The position numbers and the translations under genes are program-made. Below are positions 32,601 through 42,900 of a stretch of 64,000 nt of DNA, piece by piece. Source of the DNA: Leuctra nigra (lineage: Eukaryota; Arthropoda; Insecta; Plecoptera; Leuctridae); assembly GCA_934045905.1 (NCBI GenBank), contig OW203761.1:36594321-36658320 (forward strand), in the 5' to 3' direction. The notes beneath the pieces are model-generated. The model was not told the origin of the DNA, did not search any database, and saw nothing but the letters and a program-made list of their open reading frames with translations. How positions within the stretch are numbered: the stretch's first letter is position 1; every line of letters starts with the position of its first letter.

Positions 32601-35473
32601 TCGTTTTAAGGTCGCAGTATACGGGAATTTGTTGACATTTGACTTTGGCTTGAACCAGGAAAGAGTATTTGATAAAAACTACTTTTTAAATTTGATAAAA
32701 TGTGTTTTAAATGTTATGTCCAATTAATGTATAATATACGACGATGAAACCAAGCGTGTTTCCAGGAACAGAAGCCGTTTTAAAACCGACTTCGCTGTTT
32801 GTAACTTTTTTATTTCTCGTCTTTGAAAAAGAATGATGGAGGAGATTGAAATTGATGGACCATACTACGATCAGTGCTACTCTTTTGTAACTAAAGTAGA
32901 TTGTCGCCGTGGTCTCATGAAATTGACGAATAGAAGAAGAAGGGGGTAAGAGAGTGCAATCTTGCAAGATCCCCGTCAAACTGGAAACTCAAGTTCGCGA
33001 ATGTCATGGCTAGTATATAGGAATCTACGGTCGGTCATTGAACCAAAAACGTAAAGCAGAGAGCAAAAATCGCAATTTTCTCACATCACATAAAAATATC
33101 ACATCTGGTGCAATGACTTCTTAAATTGTTGAAAAGACATATTTTTCTCGAATCTAACAAATGGCTTCTGGGGAAAGGTGGTCGACGAATTCAGTGAGCC
33201 ATGAAGCTTTTAACCAGCTTGAGCACTTAGTGCAAAATATCTGCACAAAAATTATGACAAGTAGATAGAAGTGCTACATCGTGAAACAAATAAAATAAAA
33301 CAAGGAACTGCGTAAAGAATTCATTAATACTTTGAATACATCAAAAGGTCGTTCCGGGTCACTTGTAGGTGGTCACTTGCAATTCATCACTACCAACTGC
33401 CACTCGAATAAATTTATTACGAACAATAAAATATAAGAGAATAATTTGTTATTTGTTTTATATTTTATCGTGCAGTAAATGCTTCATGATTGCTTTAGGT
33501 CTGACAATTTACAACAATCGTAATATGTACCGTGCCTGTTTTAAACTTGACCTCTTGTTAGAGTATAAATAGTCGTGTGCAGCTAAGCAAGTGGCAAGTG
33601 AGAGTTGTGTTTCTTGATTTCCAGCTCTAGTTCAAGCGAGTGGTGATTTCAATGCGCGAACAGAACAGCTGCCGATCTAATCCAATATATCGCTCGCTCT
33701 TCTTCTGCTTATTTCTGCGATCTTTCTACGTTTCTTTCAATGAAAAATGCAACAAGGTCTCTGAACTCGCAGGAAAATAAACCGGATCGCTGTACGGTCC
33801 AGTGCTAGAATAGTAATGGACATTATAATAATACGTTCTAAAGTAAAACAAGGAGACGACAATGTCGACACATGTTGCAATGACTACTCAAACTATCGGC
33901 AAAAACATTTAAACCCAGAGGGCGAGTATGAATAAATTACAGGAATATAAAAGCACATAATAATAATTATAGACAACAAATTTCTAATATTATCTGTTCG
34001 AACTCTCTGAGGTAATTCATCTTTAAAAAAAACTTTAACTAAGTTCTCTGCGCCTGCATACTATTCAAATATTTAATCTCAGCTTCGTTATGAGTTTGAT
34101 TTATCTTCGTAGTTACTTGTATATTAATTCGAACTAACAACATTACAAATGTTTCACAATCTCCACTCAGTCATATCTATAGCACAAAACAAATTTGTAT
34201 GATAATATTATTAGTCTTTTCATCGTGCCTGTATACCACCAATGGCGACGGCATTCAAGCCACCACTTATCAATTATGTTTAATTAAATAATAACGAATC
34301 TAGCGGAGATTTCTATTACTCCTGGCAAGAAAACATCCAACCTGCTCATCCATCACGTCATTCCCATGATGTGGAATTTGAATAAACATTATCTAGCAAT
34401 GAAAACATCACCTATCAAAGATTCAAAAAAACCAAAACACTATCATTTCGATACCAAAAGTCTACACGTTGAAGTGAAGGTGAAGAACATCTCACGTTTC
34501 CGTGTAAAATTGCGTCACTGGAGATGTATTTAGTTAGTGATTATTAAATCGTGGAAACTAGTTTTGTTATTTTATCAAACCACGCGATACACGAGTCCGC
34601 AAAGAGAGTCTTATTTAAACATAGGTGTTCTGTCAACCGTTGAGACAGTACACAATGTGGACGACTACTATCGGTCGATGTCAGATCGTTATTAGCATTA
34701 ATGATGACATTTACAAAGTAGATATCGTCGTTTAGAGGTAGCTAATCATATGTAACTGAGCTTATCGAAACGTTTGATCAGCATAGAAATGTTCTAAAGT
34801 CACTTTTATGTGTCATCTGGACTACTCTATCAACATCAAGCCAATGCGGTGTACAAGATTGTTACCGTTACCGATGCATAAGTTTAAAATAGTGAACCTA
34901 GTTAGACTAGTATTCAATATGGTATACAAAACAGCCTACAAATAGTTTGTAGTTTGTGAAATGGAAAAGTTTGCAAAAATAATCGCAAATAATTGCAATA
35001 AATTGCAAAAGTTGAAAGAATTTTGAATGCATTTTAGTTCCGAGTATTTCTTGATGAATCTGGTTTCCTAATTTGAATGGAAGTTGCAAAGTAAGATGCT
35101 GTTAGAAGTTACTTAATATAGCAATATTTTTGATAAAACGTAGGATTAAAAAGGTGCAAAAGAACTACTTATATCCATAGGTATATTATAAAAATTAAGG
35201 AATGCAGATAAATATGAAATATAAAATGAAATGTAGATCCTTTAAATATTGTATTTCACTTTTCTTAGTATGAAAGAGAAGTGATGAATTCATAAAATAT
35301 TTTAGAAAAACCACATATTTTGGACAAAAATGGTACATTATATTTGATATCGTTAAATAAATAAAATACTCACCAGCAGAGACTGCTTGAACCAACAGAA
35401 GGGCGACGGCGAGACCAAGAGAGACGCCTAATGAAAACGACGCCGACGCTGGTTCTGAGTTTAACGCCGTCAT
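14557..35473 (-). CDS. Tnc: Tenectin-like extracellular matrix protein with VWC domains and giant acidic repeats
   Basis: Ten coding exons on the minus strand: 35473-35374, 30088-30053, 28116-27913, 27414-27284, 26015-25868, 25546-25265, 24645-24589, 23873-20418, 19946-15560 and 14656-14557. They total 8,901 nt (2,966 aa plus stop), with every junction in phase and most phase 1. Order: signal peptide (1-33), VWC1 (~46-113), VWC2 (~142-206), VWC3 with an RGD (~262-264), linker, acidic repeat block 1 of 19-aa units, VWC4 (~1407-1471), acidic repeat block 2 of 40-aa units, VWC5 (~2812-2872) and a shortened VWC6 at the C terminus. Several VWC domains alternating with mucin-like repeats plus an RGD match tenectin. 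In Drosophila tenectin is an apical and cuticle-associated matrix ligand of PS2 integrin. Other large VWC proteins remain possible. Confidence 0.8.
15560..19946 (-). CDS. Tnc: Tenectin-like exon 9 (40-aa acidic repeats, VWC5, start of VWC6)
   Basis: A 4,387-nt exon, phase 1 to 2, acceptor TCGTTATAG, donor GCAC|GTAAGT. It begins with a Ser/Thr/Glu-rich segment (SSSTTSSEESNESSSM), then a His/Glu/Pro acidic region. About 22 units follow, each a 20-aa core like APVHDVKPEETPEHDEKVTD plus one to three 10-aa APAPADIATD segments. A Pro/Gly-rich spacer precedes VWC5 (15,930-15,750; CRYGGKVY, CDFCFCFRSDIICLQQSC, FCCPRYEC). A Thr-rich linker and the first half of VWC6 (GCQVKGQAY...PCLQC) end the exon. 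Confidence 0.9.
16380..19040. repeat. 120-bp coding tandem repeat (60 + 2 x 30 bp), about 22 copies
   Basis: A 60-bp core unit alternates with runs of one to three 30-bp units; almost all changes come in multiples of 30 bp, so frame is kept. Identity between distant copies is very high. Confidence 0.95.
20418..23873 (-). CDS. Tnc: Tenectin-like exon 8 (19-aa acidic repeats and VWC4)
   Basis: A 3,456-nt exon, phase 1 symmetric, acceptor TTTCTGTAG, donor TGCG|GTAAGT. An acidic, Lys/Pro-rich N-terminal part is followed by about 43 copies of the unit KPESDEEHKEEEHTGAPVH (57 bp). It ends in a complete VWC domain (GSCFVNGITY...PCKVSCRCLSSIVHC...GGCCLTYIC). Thr next to Gly-Ala-Pro makes O-glycosylation plausible. 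Because the unit lacks stop codons in several frames, long antisense frames appear opposite it and should be ignored. Confidence 0.9.
20950..23440. repeat. 57-bp coding tandem repeat, about 43 copies
   Basis: Near-identical 57-bp units, differing mainly by H/N/Y in the last residue, E/A after SDE and a few indels that keep frame. Very high DNA identity points to recent expansion or ongoing homogenisation. Confidence 0.95.
24589..24645 (-). CDS. Tnc: Tenectin-like exon 7 (57-nt charged linker)
   Basis: Acceptor TCATTTCAG, donor GACG|GTATGA, phase 1 symmetric. It encodes DAKPQEGERADRKHDTHSD, a charged linker. It could be skipped without a frameshift; support is splice sites and phase only. Confidence 0.65.
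25265..25546 (-). CDS. Tnc: Tenectin-like exon 6 (VWC3 with RGD)
   Basis: 282 nt, phase 1 symmetric, acceptor GCCCCTCAG, donor TGTG|GTGAGT. A Thr/Pro linker, then a VWC domain: CRFNDEVYGDG, CEHCYCMRGDIVCAVQDC, CCPEQYEC. The RGD is at 25,382-25,374, between the CYC and VC cysteines. Strong CpG richness sets it apart from its introns. Confidence 0.9.
25868..26015 (-). CDS. Tnc: Tenectin-like exon 5 (rest of VWC2)
   Basis: 148 nt, phase 0 to 1. Innermost acceptor AACAG at 26,016-26,017, donor TGTG|GTAGGT. It encodes VPGNPMKPCELCYCIRN and QECTLHVEGC, finishing CCPVRYDC, and so completes VWC2. Its first 69 nt and its acceptor are reiterated upstream in a 12-copy tandem array. Only the copy nearest the 3' end continues into the rest of the domain. 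Confidence 0.85.
26016..26983 (-). repeat. 88-bp tandem array of a 3' splice site plus partial exon (12 copies including the true one)
   Basis: Candidate acceptors TCAACAG|GTACCC occur at intervals of exactly 88 bp; the first and last are 968 bp (11 x 88) apart. Each unit is 69 nt identical to the start of exon 5 plus 19 nt of intron-like sequence ending in the acceptor. Two variants (CCCATG or CCGATG after the GCAA) are interspersed, and one copy has a C-to-A change. The outermost copy alone keeps the ancestral intron sequence (GATGATCAACAG). Since 88 is not a multiple of 3, reading through shifts frame and meets a stop in the third unit. Confidence 0.95.
27284..27414 (-). CDS. Tnc: Tenectin-like exon 4 (Thr/Pro linker and start of VWC2)
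   Basis: 131 nt, phase 1 to 0, acceptor ATGTTTCAG, donor CTCAG|GTAGGA. A Thr/Pro-rich stretch (TSSTTIPTTPAPTG) precedes the first half of a VWC domain (NYGCTIEDTFFTDGAQ). Confidence 0.85.
27913..28116 (-). CDS. Tnc: Tenectin-like exon 3 (VWC1)
   Basis: 204 nt, phase 1 symmetric, acceptor GTTGCAG, donor GGAAG|GTAAGA. The VWC cysteine pattern is complete: GCYYN...PCLNCTC...MCYLRVC...CK..., then DQCCPVITC. Confidence 0.9.
28117..30052 (-). other. Tenectin-like intron between exons 2 and 3
   Basis: It contains a patch at about 29,030-29,350 of more even base composition with short open frames on both strands. I recognised no gene there; an old transposon fragment is possible. Otherwise AT-rich with no feature. 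Confidence 0.5.
30053..30088 (-). CDS. Tnc: Tenectin-like exon 2 (36-nt small exon)
   Basis: Acceptor TTTTTTTCAG, donor TACG|GTAAGT, phase 1 to phase 1. It encodes PHGQQQVDDFYG, a short linker between the signal peptide and VWC1. Confidence 0.75.
30089..35373 (-). other. Tenectin-like intron between exons 1 and 2
   Basis: 5.3 kb, AT-rich. Apart from a TATA-like promoter motif and short frame on the opposite strand near 33,564-33,780, no feature is supported. Open frames at 30,625-31,199 and 31,700-31,990 resemble no family I know. Confidence 0.5.
33564..33780 (+). promoter_or_regulatory. TATA box followed by a 42-codon open frame, antisense within an intron
   Basis: TATAAATAG at 33,564-33,572 on the plus strand, opposite to the host gene. 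About 80 bases on, an ATG (33,652) opens a 42-codon frame to TAA at 33,780 with a hydrophobic stretch (SLFFCLFLRSFYVSF). This may be a nested small gene or chance. Confidence 0.25.
35374..35473 (-). CDS. Tnc: Tenectin-like coding exon 1 (signal peptide)
   Basis: ATG at 35473 in the context GGCGCCATGACG. A hydrophobic core (LGVSLGLAVALLLVQAV) ends in SAG, a typical cleavage site. Donor GCTG|GTGAGT, phase 1. A candidate acceptor TGTTGCAG lies 18 bases upstream of the ATG (exon would start at 35491), so a separate 5' UTR exon is expected. Confidence 0.85.
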
Positions 35474-38400
35474 GGCGCCTGATTACAAACTCTGCAACAC
35501 ATCGCAAACAAAACACGTGTTACAAATCCATCTATATTAATGTATGCCATACTACGTGTTCTTCATCGCACGCCTAAACATGTGCATTGGGTTGAATTGA
35601 TTACTGGCTATTACCTAGCATGGCTACACGTGATGGCTGGTCACTTCCCACGAGCTTCGCAAGGGGAAGAGAATTTCGCGCATTGCATACGGTAATACGA
35701 AGCCATCGCATATCACCTCGAATACTTAAACATATCATTCATTCTTTTTCACTTCTCCATGCACTCTCAGATGATGATAATAATAATGTATGCAGAATGA
35801 TGTGAGAATTCTAGCTGTGTCATTCGTTGCATTTCTGATGAGTAAAATCTCAACAAGAAAATAATTTACGACAATATAATTTTATTCACCGTTAATCAAT
35901 TCAATAAAGGTAATAGTTTTGTCGTGCAAAATTCCTAACGTTTTGTTGTCAATCGGTCGGTGCATAAATAATGCATGTGCATGTATGGGATAATAGGATG
36001 GCGTATTGTTTATTGTTGTTGATGTAAAAACATTACCGATATGCATCATTGTTAAGATAATTGGTCACAACTTCTTTCATAAATTGTAGTTAACAACTAA
36101 ACGCTGTATGTAAGATGTGACGGAACACCTGCTATGGGACTGAAAGTGATGTTTTCATGCTCAGAAGTGCATAAAAGATAAGACAAACTACAGTTACAAT
36201 GAAATAAAATTATTAAGTGTATTTACGGAAACTATTCATTGTTGACCTGGGTACGTAACTATTTGCCGAGAGCACCAAGGACTCACATTGCCACGTCTTC
36301 TGGGTCAATGAAAACGCAGATTTTATTGAAAATAATAGGTAAGATAATAAGTTTTTGTGTGCAATAAAATCAATTTTCTCTTCCCGAACTGGAAGCTAAT
36401 GGCAGGTATGATCGCCAACCTCTACTTTACAATAATTCTGCAACACACATGCTAAATTATTTCAAAATACTTCTGTAGTTTCGAGCCTCTTCTGTTACGT
36501 ATCAATGGGAAAAGTGTTAGTCAGTGGAGGCAGAACGGACTTGAACTTTTGATGAAAGTTCCCATGTCAAGTTCTCAGCCACTTTTTCTCCTTCGGATCG
36601 ATTATTTCGTTTAGACCATTGACGAGCTTTATTTCATTGAAAATGTATTACAAAGAAAATGAGCTTTGAGTGTGCAATAATAACAATAATCTCCCCGTTC
36701 GAATTAGTTACTAATAATACCATCTGGCTGTGTAGTTGGTAATAAAATCTAATCTCTGGCCAGCGTGTAATGTGTGCTATTGTAGTGGATCTTGTTGCAA
36801 GTCACTTTGGTTTCGAGAGGTCGTTTCCCCGACTCGACTGACTCCCGTGCAGCCCAACGCTTGTCGATATTTTGCCGATATTCGCGGAACCCTCGATCGC
36901 GAATCACGCCACAACATAACGCGATCGGCCCGTCATGTTGCACAAATTAATATCAGGTAACGATCATCTTCTGTTGTAAGACCGGGTTAAACTGATTCAG
37001 ACAAATTCAACAATATTTCTTAGCATCACGCAAAATTGCATACAGAAATTGTGTTTGAGCCAAATCTATTCTAAAATTGACACTGATTGTATTTTTATAA
37101 TATATGTATTATTTATTATGTTTATGTTTTATGCGTGAGTAGCATATGTTTCACGACACCTGTCGAAAATTAATAACTTTTCAAAACTTTGAACAATGTG
37201 TTATACATTTTGAATTTTTTTTTAATCATTTTTTTCCGATACGTTCTTCATTTACATAATTATCAGCTATGCATAAAACAGATTTTGTGGCAATTCTGTT
37301 GTTTGCATAGTGTAACACGGGTCTAAGAATGCAAGAATGTTCTGCGCATTTTTATCCTCGGTTTACTCACGCTCTCATCAACTCGCACTATCAAAGTACC
37401 AATCTGATGGTTTTTGCTTTTTAAACTTTATAAAACATAATAAGCACCTACTTTTAATGTCAGTACTTACTGTCTCTAAAGTAGCAGTTTTTTTGTGGAG
37501 GTGGAAAACCGTAAGATATTCATTTGTACTCACCATTTGAGTCATGACAAATATAATACGACCTGAATAACAAGAATTGTAATTTTCCAACAAACTGTAC
37601 AAGTATGAGACACAAACCTAACCTGGTTCCAGTAATAATGAGGAAACAGTTGAAAACATCGCACTTTGATAATGACTTTCAGACTCAACCACAGAGCGTT
37701 TAGCTCTCCAATACATCTCATCCAGAGGTGATCAACGAACTACGAGCAAAAACGACCAAAGAAACTGTAATTTTCAATTACCCAGCATAAAAAGGTATCA
37801 GATCGATTCCATCCTCTAACATGATTTTGGTCATTTTGCTCTCGACTATTGTGTAAATCTTGTGCATGCGAAACCGCAGCTATCAACCGTTAGAAGAAGG
37901 ACGTAGAAGATCTCTGGTCTGGTGGTTGTCGATCGTCAAGGTGTCTCGAGGAGATTGGCGAGTTCGAGAGAGACAGACATACACACTGGACAAAAGAGTC
38001 ATTAACCTGATGAAGAAGTCGAATAAAAAAATAGCACAAAGGTTTCGAGACGATTTCCATCTAGGAAGAAGTGTGTTGGTAGCTGACAGGTAGCATAATG
38101 ACCTACCTCAATCATAAGATAGACTAATAATATCTGGAGGTCATGCCATGCCCACGAGCCTGCCAAAAGTAGAGCTCAAACTAGTTTACGAAAATAATCA
38201 ACCTAGAGATGTAAGCAGAGCAATCAAAGAAGGTATTTAGGTTAATCTAACAGGAAAGATTTGTGTATTAACAAAAGTCAGAATAATGATCAATTAAATG
38301 AACCTTGAAACATAGCCGATAATGGAACAAAAAAGCACCGCTAATATTGACCGCTAGTACGTATCAGTTGAAAGTAAGTCAGATCGCCGAGCAGATGATC

Positions 38401-39293
38401 AAGTGCAAGACGGCGTCAACGACCACTCATCCTGACTGGTGCAGGATTCTTGAGACACAGGTGGCCGTGGAGAGGTGCCAAAACACTGGATTCATCTACC
38501 GGGGCCGTTACTTCGTCCCGTCGCGATGCAGACTTGAGTGACACCCACGGGGTAGCGAACTGGGTCTTCTAACTGTGCGCTCGACCATTCGAGATCATTC
38601 ACCACGACAAGTGGAAATGTATGTCTTAAGAGAAGGGTTGTATTGGGTTCGATTAGTGGGGGCGATCATGATCATGTTTCCCACCCTCCACTCCGCGCTG
38701 GCATCGAACACCGCCGGGCGAGGCGGGGGAGGGTGAACAAATGCACCATCACGTTGCACTACGACACGGGTCATTATTCATAGACACAAGACTCAAACTC
38801 TTTATCTTCTAACATCGTGACGACATGGGAGACAGACAATCTTCCCAACAGCCATCAACAATGTTTTTACTTGGCTGTCGTCTTATGAAATATCCCATCC
38901 GCCCGAGCACCAATCCATCTCAAGAACGAAGATGAGTACGTAATGAGTGTTCGCGATTTCGCATCAACTTCACTCTATTTTCACACCACCACCACCACTA
39001 ATAGCTATACCGTTGTGCCGATGGCGTTTGCTTCGCGAGAGAACAATGCCTGTTTTATTGTGTCTGAGAGGATCGTGCTCGGGCGGTGTCCATTGACACG
39101 GCGGCGGGGAACAAGCGAGAAACGATCATTTGACATTACTACGACATTGCACTCTACCGTGCGAAGCCAATGCATTGTGGAATATATGTTTGCACATTCA
39201 ATTCAATCGGTTGAACTTTGGCCTCGTTCAAGGTGCTGACCCTTTCTCACACATAGGCCGATGTGCCACACCTCCAGAAGACGTGTGGGGGAA

Positions 39294-39311
39294 GGGGGGG
39301 GGGGGGGGGGG
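39294..39311 (+). repeat. Run of 18 G
   Basis: Uninterrupted G homopolymer preceded by more G-rich sequence. Length is likely to vary between individuals or reads. Confidence 0.9.
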
Positions 39312-39866
39312 TCAGACATGACATAGAGCAAACAATCGTATCTGTGCAGTTCTGTGAATAATGAGACAAAGATAGAGATTGATCGAGACGGTAGTTGAAA
39401 TGAAAGAAAGATTATTACCTATAACACGATTGAAATTATTGAAATTGGTATTAGCCCCGCATTATTTTTTTAACAAAAGGAAAATAATATGTGACATTTA
39501 TAAAATCATAGTAATGAGATGATGCTGATAGTCAAGAATCAAATTCGTTGTTGGAGAGGGGGGGAGTAAAGTTTGCAATTAGGGTATGTTTGGTCATCAC
39601 AACTTCATTGCATTCCCTGCTCCCAGTCCACCACTGGATGGAGTGCGAAGTGACCTCGAAAAAGCATTAGTTAAAGACTGAAGAGATGCATTTACTCCCT
39701 CTTTGATCCTGACACTCAGTGTCTATCCGTCGAGAAGATCTTGGACGGTAGAAATCTTGTCTTTGCCTTATATGGTAGGTATGTTATAAGCACGGCCAAT
39801 AGGTTCATGTCCATGATATACACATGTTGGTTTCGACACTTCTATTGTCTCTGGGTCAACCCCAGG

Positions 39867-39915
39867 ACCCTGATCATGATCCCTAGGGATCAGGGGGATC
39901 AGGGGATCAGAGGGG
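39867..39915. repeat. GATC-rich palindrome with GGGATCAG reiteration
   Basis: CCCTGATCATGATCCCTAGG and its continuation GATCAGGG form an inverted repeat centred on CCTAGG. GGGGATCAG-type words then repeat to the right. Confidence 0.7.
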
Positions 39916-42900
39916 AGAAACTGACCGTTAGTCACGATATGGAAATATTGAGTGGCATCGGGATGACTGTGATGAATGGATATGTTCGAGATGTCTTATT
40001 CTTATTACACCTGTCAGCGAATAGACGAGCTACATTCGGTTTTATTGAGGACTTGAAGATTGAAAGAAAGAATCAATTGCTCACCAAAGTGGCAAGGGTT
40101 CGGTGGCCTCGTGTTAAAAGTCAATGTCCGTCTGAAGCTGCCTCGAGACGCGGACTGTCGAATCGCAGACAACTCGGAGCACTTTTGACAACACTTTCAA
40201 CAAATTGAAATTAAGAGAGGTAAGAGCGAGACTTGAGTGAGATTTAATAGCGACAGTTGAGTCGAGGATTCCGGTGAACCTGATTAAAAAGACCGGGTAA
40301 AGAATTTGACCGTTCCGCTAATAGTCATTAAAAACAGTCGCGCAAATTAGATAATAATCTTGAATGCTAATGAAGCGTCTGACCACAAGGTTAGTTGATT
40401 TCACAACATTTCAACTCAGCGACCAGGAAATATTAATTTGGTGCAACTCGATATCCTCTGATGCAAGTTCGAGCCGATTCTCCAAGACATTTATAACCTT
40501 TTAATCGCGACAGCCGTCGGCGAAAACATGCCCAAAACCTGCTCTAAAATCAGCTAGAGTTCGTTAGTAACGCATGGCTTGTGTTTTCCACGACCATAAA
40601 ACATCAAAAGCGGCCAGCAAAACTATTTGACAATCAACATATATTATTCTTTTTCGCGAATCTAAGTCTATAAAAACCGTAGGTAGTCCATTACTAGGTT
40701 CGCGGAAGAGAATTTCAAACGAGCTAACTAGGTGTGAATTAATCAACCAGTATGCTACACATTACATTATGAGAAACTGCAACCGAACGGTAATAATCGC
40801 TCAATGAATAACAGCTATAGCTTTTAGAACCTTCTTCTGCGTATTACCCGTTTCTACGATTCTATAATTAATAACATAATCCCAGGCAAGCTGACTAATT
40901 ACGACACAGATACAGTTAAGGTTTTACAAAGTATTCGTTGACTTAGTTCCTGAATCTTCACAGGTGTTGTGTTCCACACACGACGGGAGATGTTTCAACA
41001 TTATGCAAGTTACACGGCCCTTGATCTTCATACTGAACAGCTGACTTTCGTTTTCAATGCTCTTCACGCTATACCCATGAAAGACCTGACCTCACTTCTT
41101 TTAATCGGTTTCCTCCTCAACAGAAATCATTGAAAACACCAGGGAAACCACTCATTAGTGATTCTTCTATGCTACGTAAGATGTATGCAAATGCGATGCA
41201 ACTTTGTAGTTACGTGTGTGGCATGTATGTAATATTATTACATGCGACGGCGAGTCCAGAACGCAAAGTCATCTTGCTTCCTCCTTGGGCAGAGATCATC
41301 ACACTCTCCCAGCATCCGAAGTTGGTGCACGAAAGACTGGTATCGGAAAGATATTCTTGAAATCAGACGAAGTGAGGTCAAGGTACTCTAACTATAGGTA
41401 GAGATCGATTTTAAACGGACGATTTATATAAAACAATGATTGGAATTCTAATCGGGCATCAGAGGTACGTGAGCCAAGCCTGTTTCTCGGGGACAAAACA
41501 CTCTTTTTACGAACCAACGGTAGATTTTAAGCAAAAAATACGCGATTTTCAATAGTTACGAATGAAGGCGTTTTAAATTTAAAAAAAGCTTGTGACTTTT
41601 TATTTTGTATAACGATTATCTAAGCATTTCCATTTCGATTGATTAATCCAAAAAGAAACGTCGCGTAGTGAAAAGATGTGCTCTATAGAGTTTCTGATAA
41701 ACATCCAAATCACTGACGTTTTCCTATGCCCCTTGATGATTGCACCTCAACAGCCTCCGAGTTTATTAAACCTGGTAGAGATTGACAGGGCATGATCTAT
41801 AATAAACATGAAAGCTTTTTGTCTGTGCAAGTGAATGCAGCAATGCAGTAAGGAACTGGTTTCGCTCGCGAGAGACAGAGAGTAAATCAACACCATACAT
41901 TCGCATTCTGTCAGCAAATCTGGCGATGTTCTTCCGCAAAGTAAATGGATCTCCAAGTATAGAACCACAATAAGCCGAGGCAAACCGCAGGCTTCCGGCA
42001 CCACAATATGGCGACTGGCCAAGAGTGGAGCAAGTCTTTGACATTCACCTTAGCATTCACCTTAACCCTTAGATCATCCACCGAGCATTATTGATTGATT
42101 CAAGCAGATTAAGTGTTAAAGCAAGGCACATTGTAATCGAACAAAATGAGAGAGGCAGATTTTATCATGCAAATCAAGCCTATTATTAGAACAGCGGAAT
42201 TTTCAAACGTCCTTAAAAATGTCATTAACAATTCAGGAATTGCTATGATAGCATCAAGGTCCTAAACCGGAAAGCACTTCGTTCTTTCTATTTTGTTCGT
42301 TTAACACTATTCTATGCAAAATATATTTTGTATCGAATATTAATAAAGAAGATACGGTTTTTAAAAAACAGTTACTACAGCAATACTCATATTTTCGACC
42401 GAATATGTAAATGTAAGAGATAATTGAGGATTTAACTGAGTACATACTGCTATTTTTTAATTAGTTTTTAATGTCAGTTTCCCCGATAGATATGTTTTAA
42501 TTATAATTACATTTTCCGTAACTGAGATTTGTTTGACCACAAGTTACAATCACGTTCTGAGAATTATTCATAATGATCCATTATAGAAAACGTTCTGCGA
42601 TTTTTTCATACTATATGTTTGCATGCAGCAGAAAATGTTTAGTTGCTTGTTTCTGTACAGCAAGTGCAAATTAGCATGTGCTCTTTGTAGTGGCCTGGGG
42701 TAGCACATCTGGAAGAGTAGTACAGAGTCTTTGAACTACAACCATTTAGGAGAAAAGCTATTTGCGAATTGAAGAATGTAGGCATCTCAAAGTAACGTTA
42801 GATACAAAATCGTTTTTTCTGAATAATCGTGTACACAAAATATTTTATCTCCTTCGCTTCTTGCGGAATTCGTTCAAACCGTGTCAATAGGTTTATTAGA

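Noticed and set aside
38460..38620. tRNA-like or SINE-like text on the minus strand
   Set aside because: The A- and B-box resemblance is weak and no fold or element ends could be shown.
39741..40208. 155-codon plus-strand frame in the large intron
   Set aside because: It spans the GATC palindrome and shows no family resemblance; probably chance.
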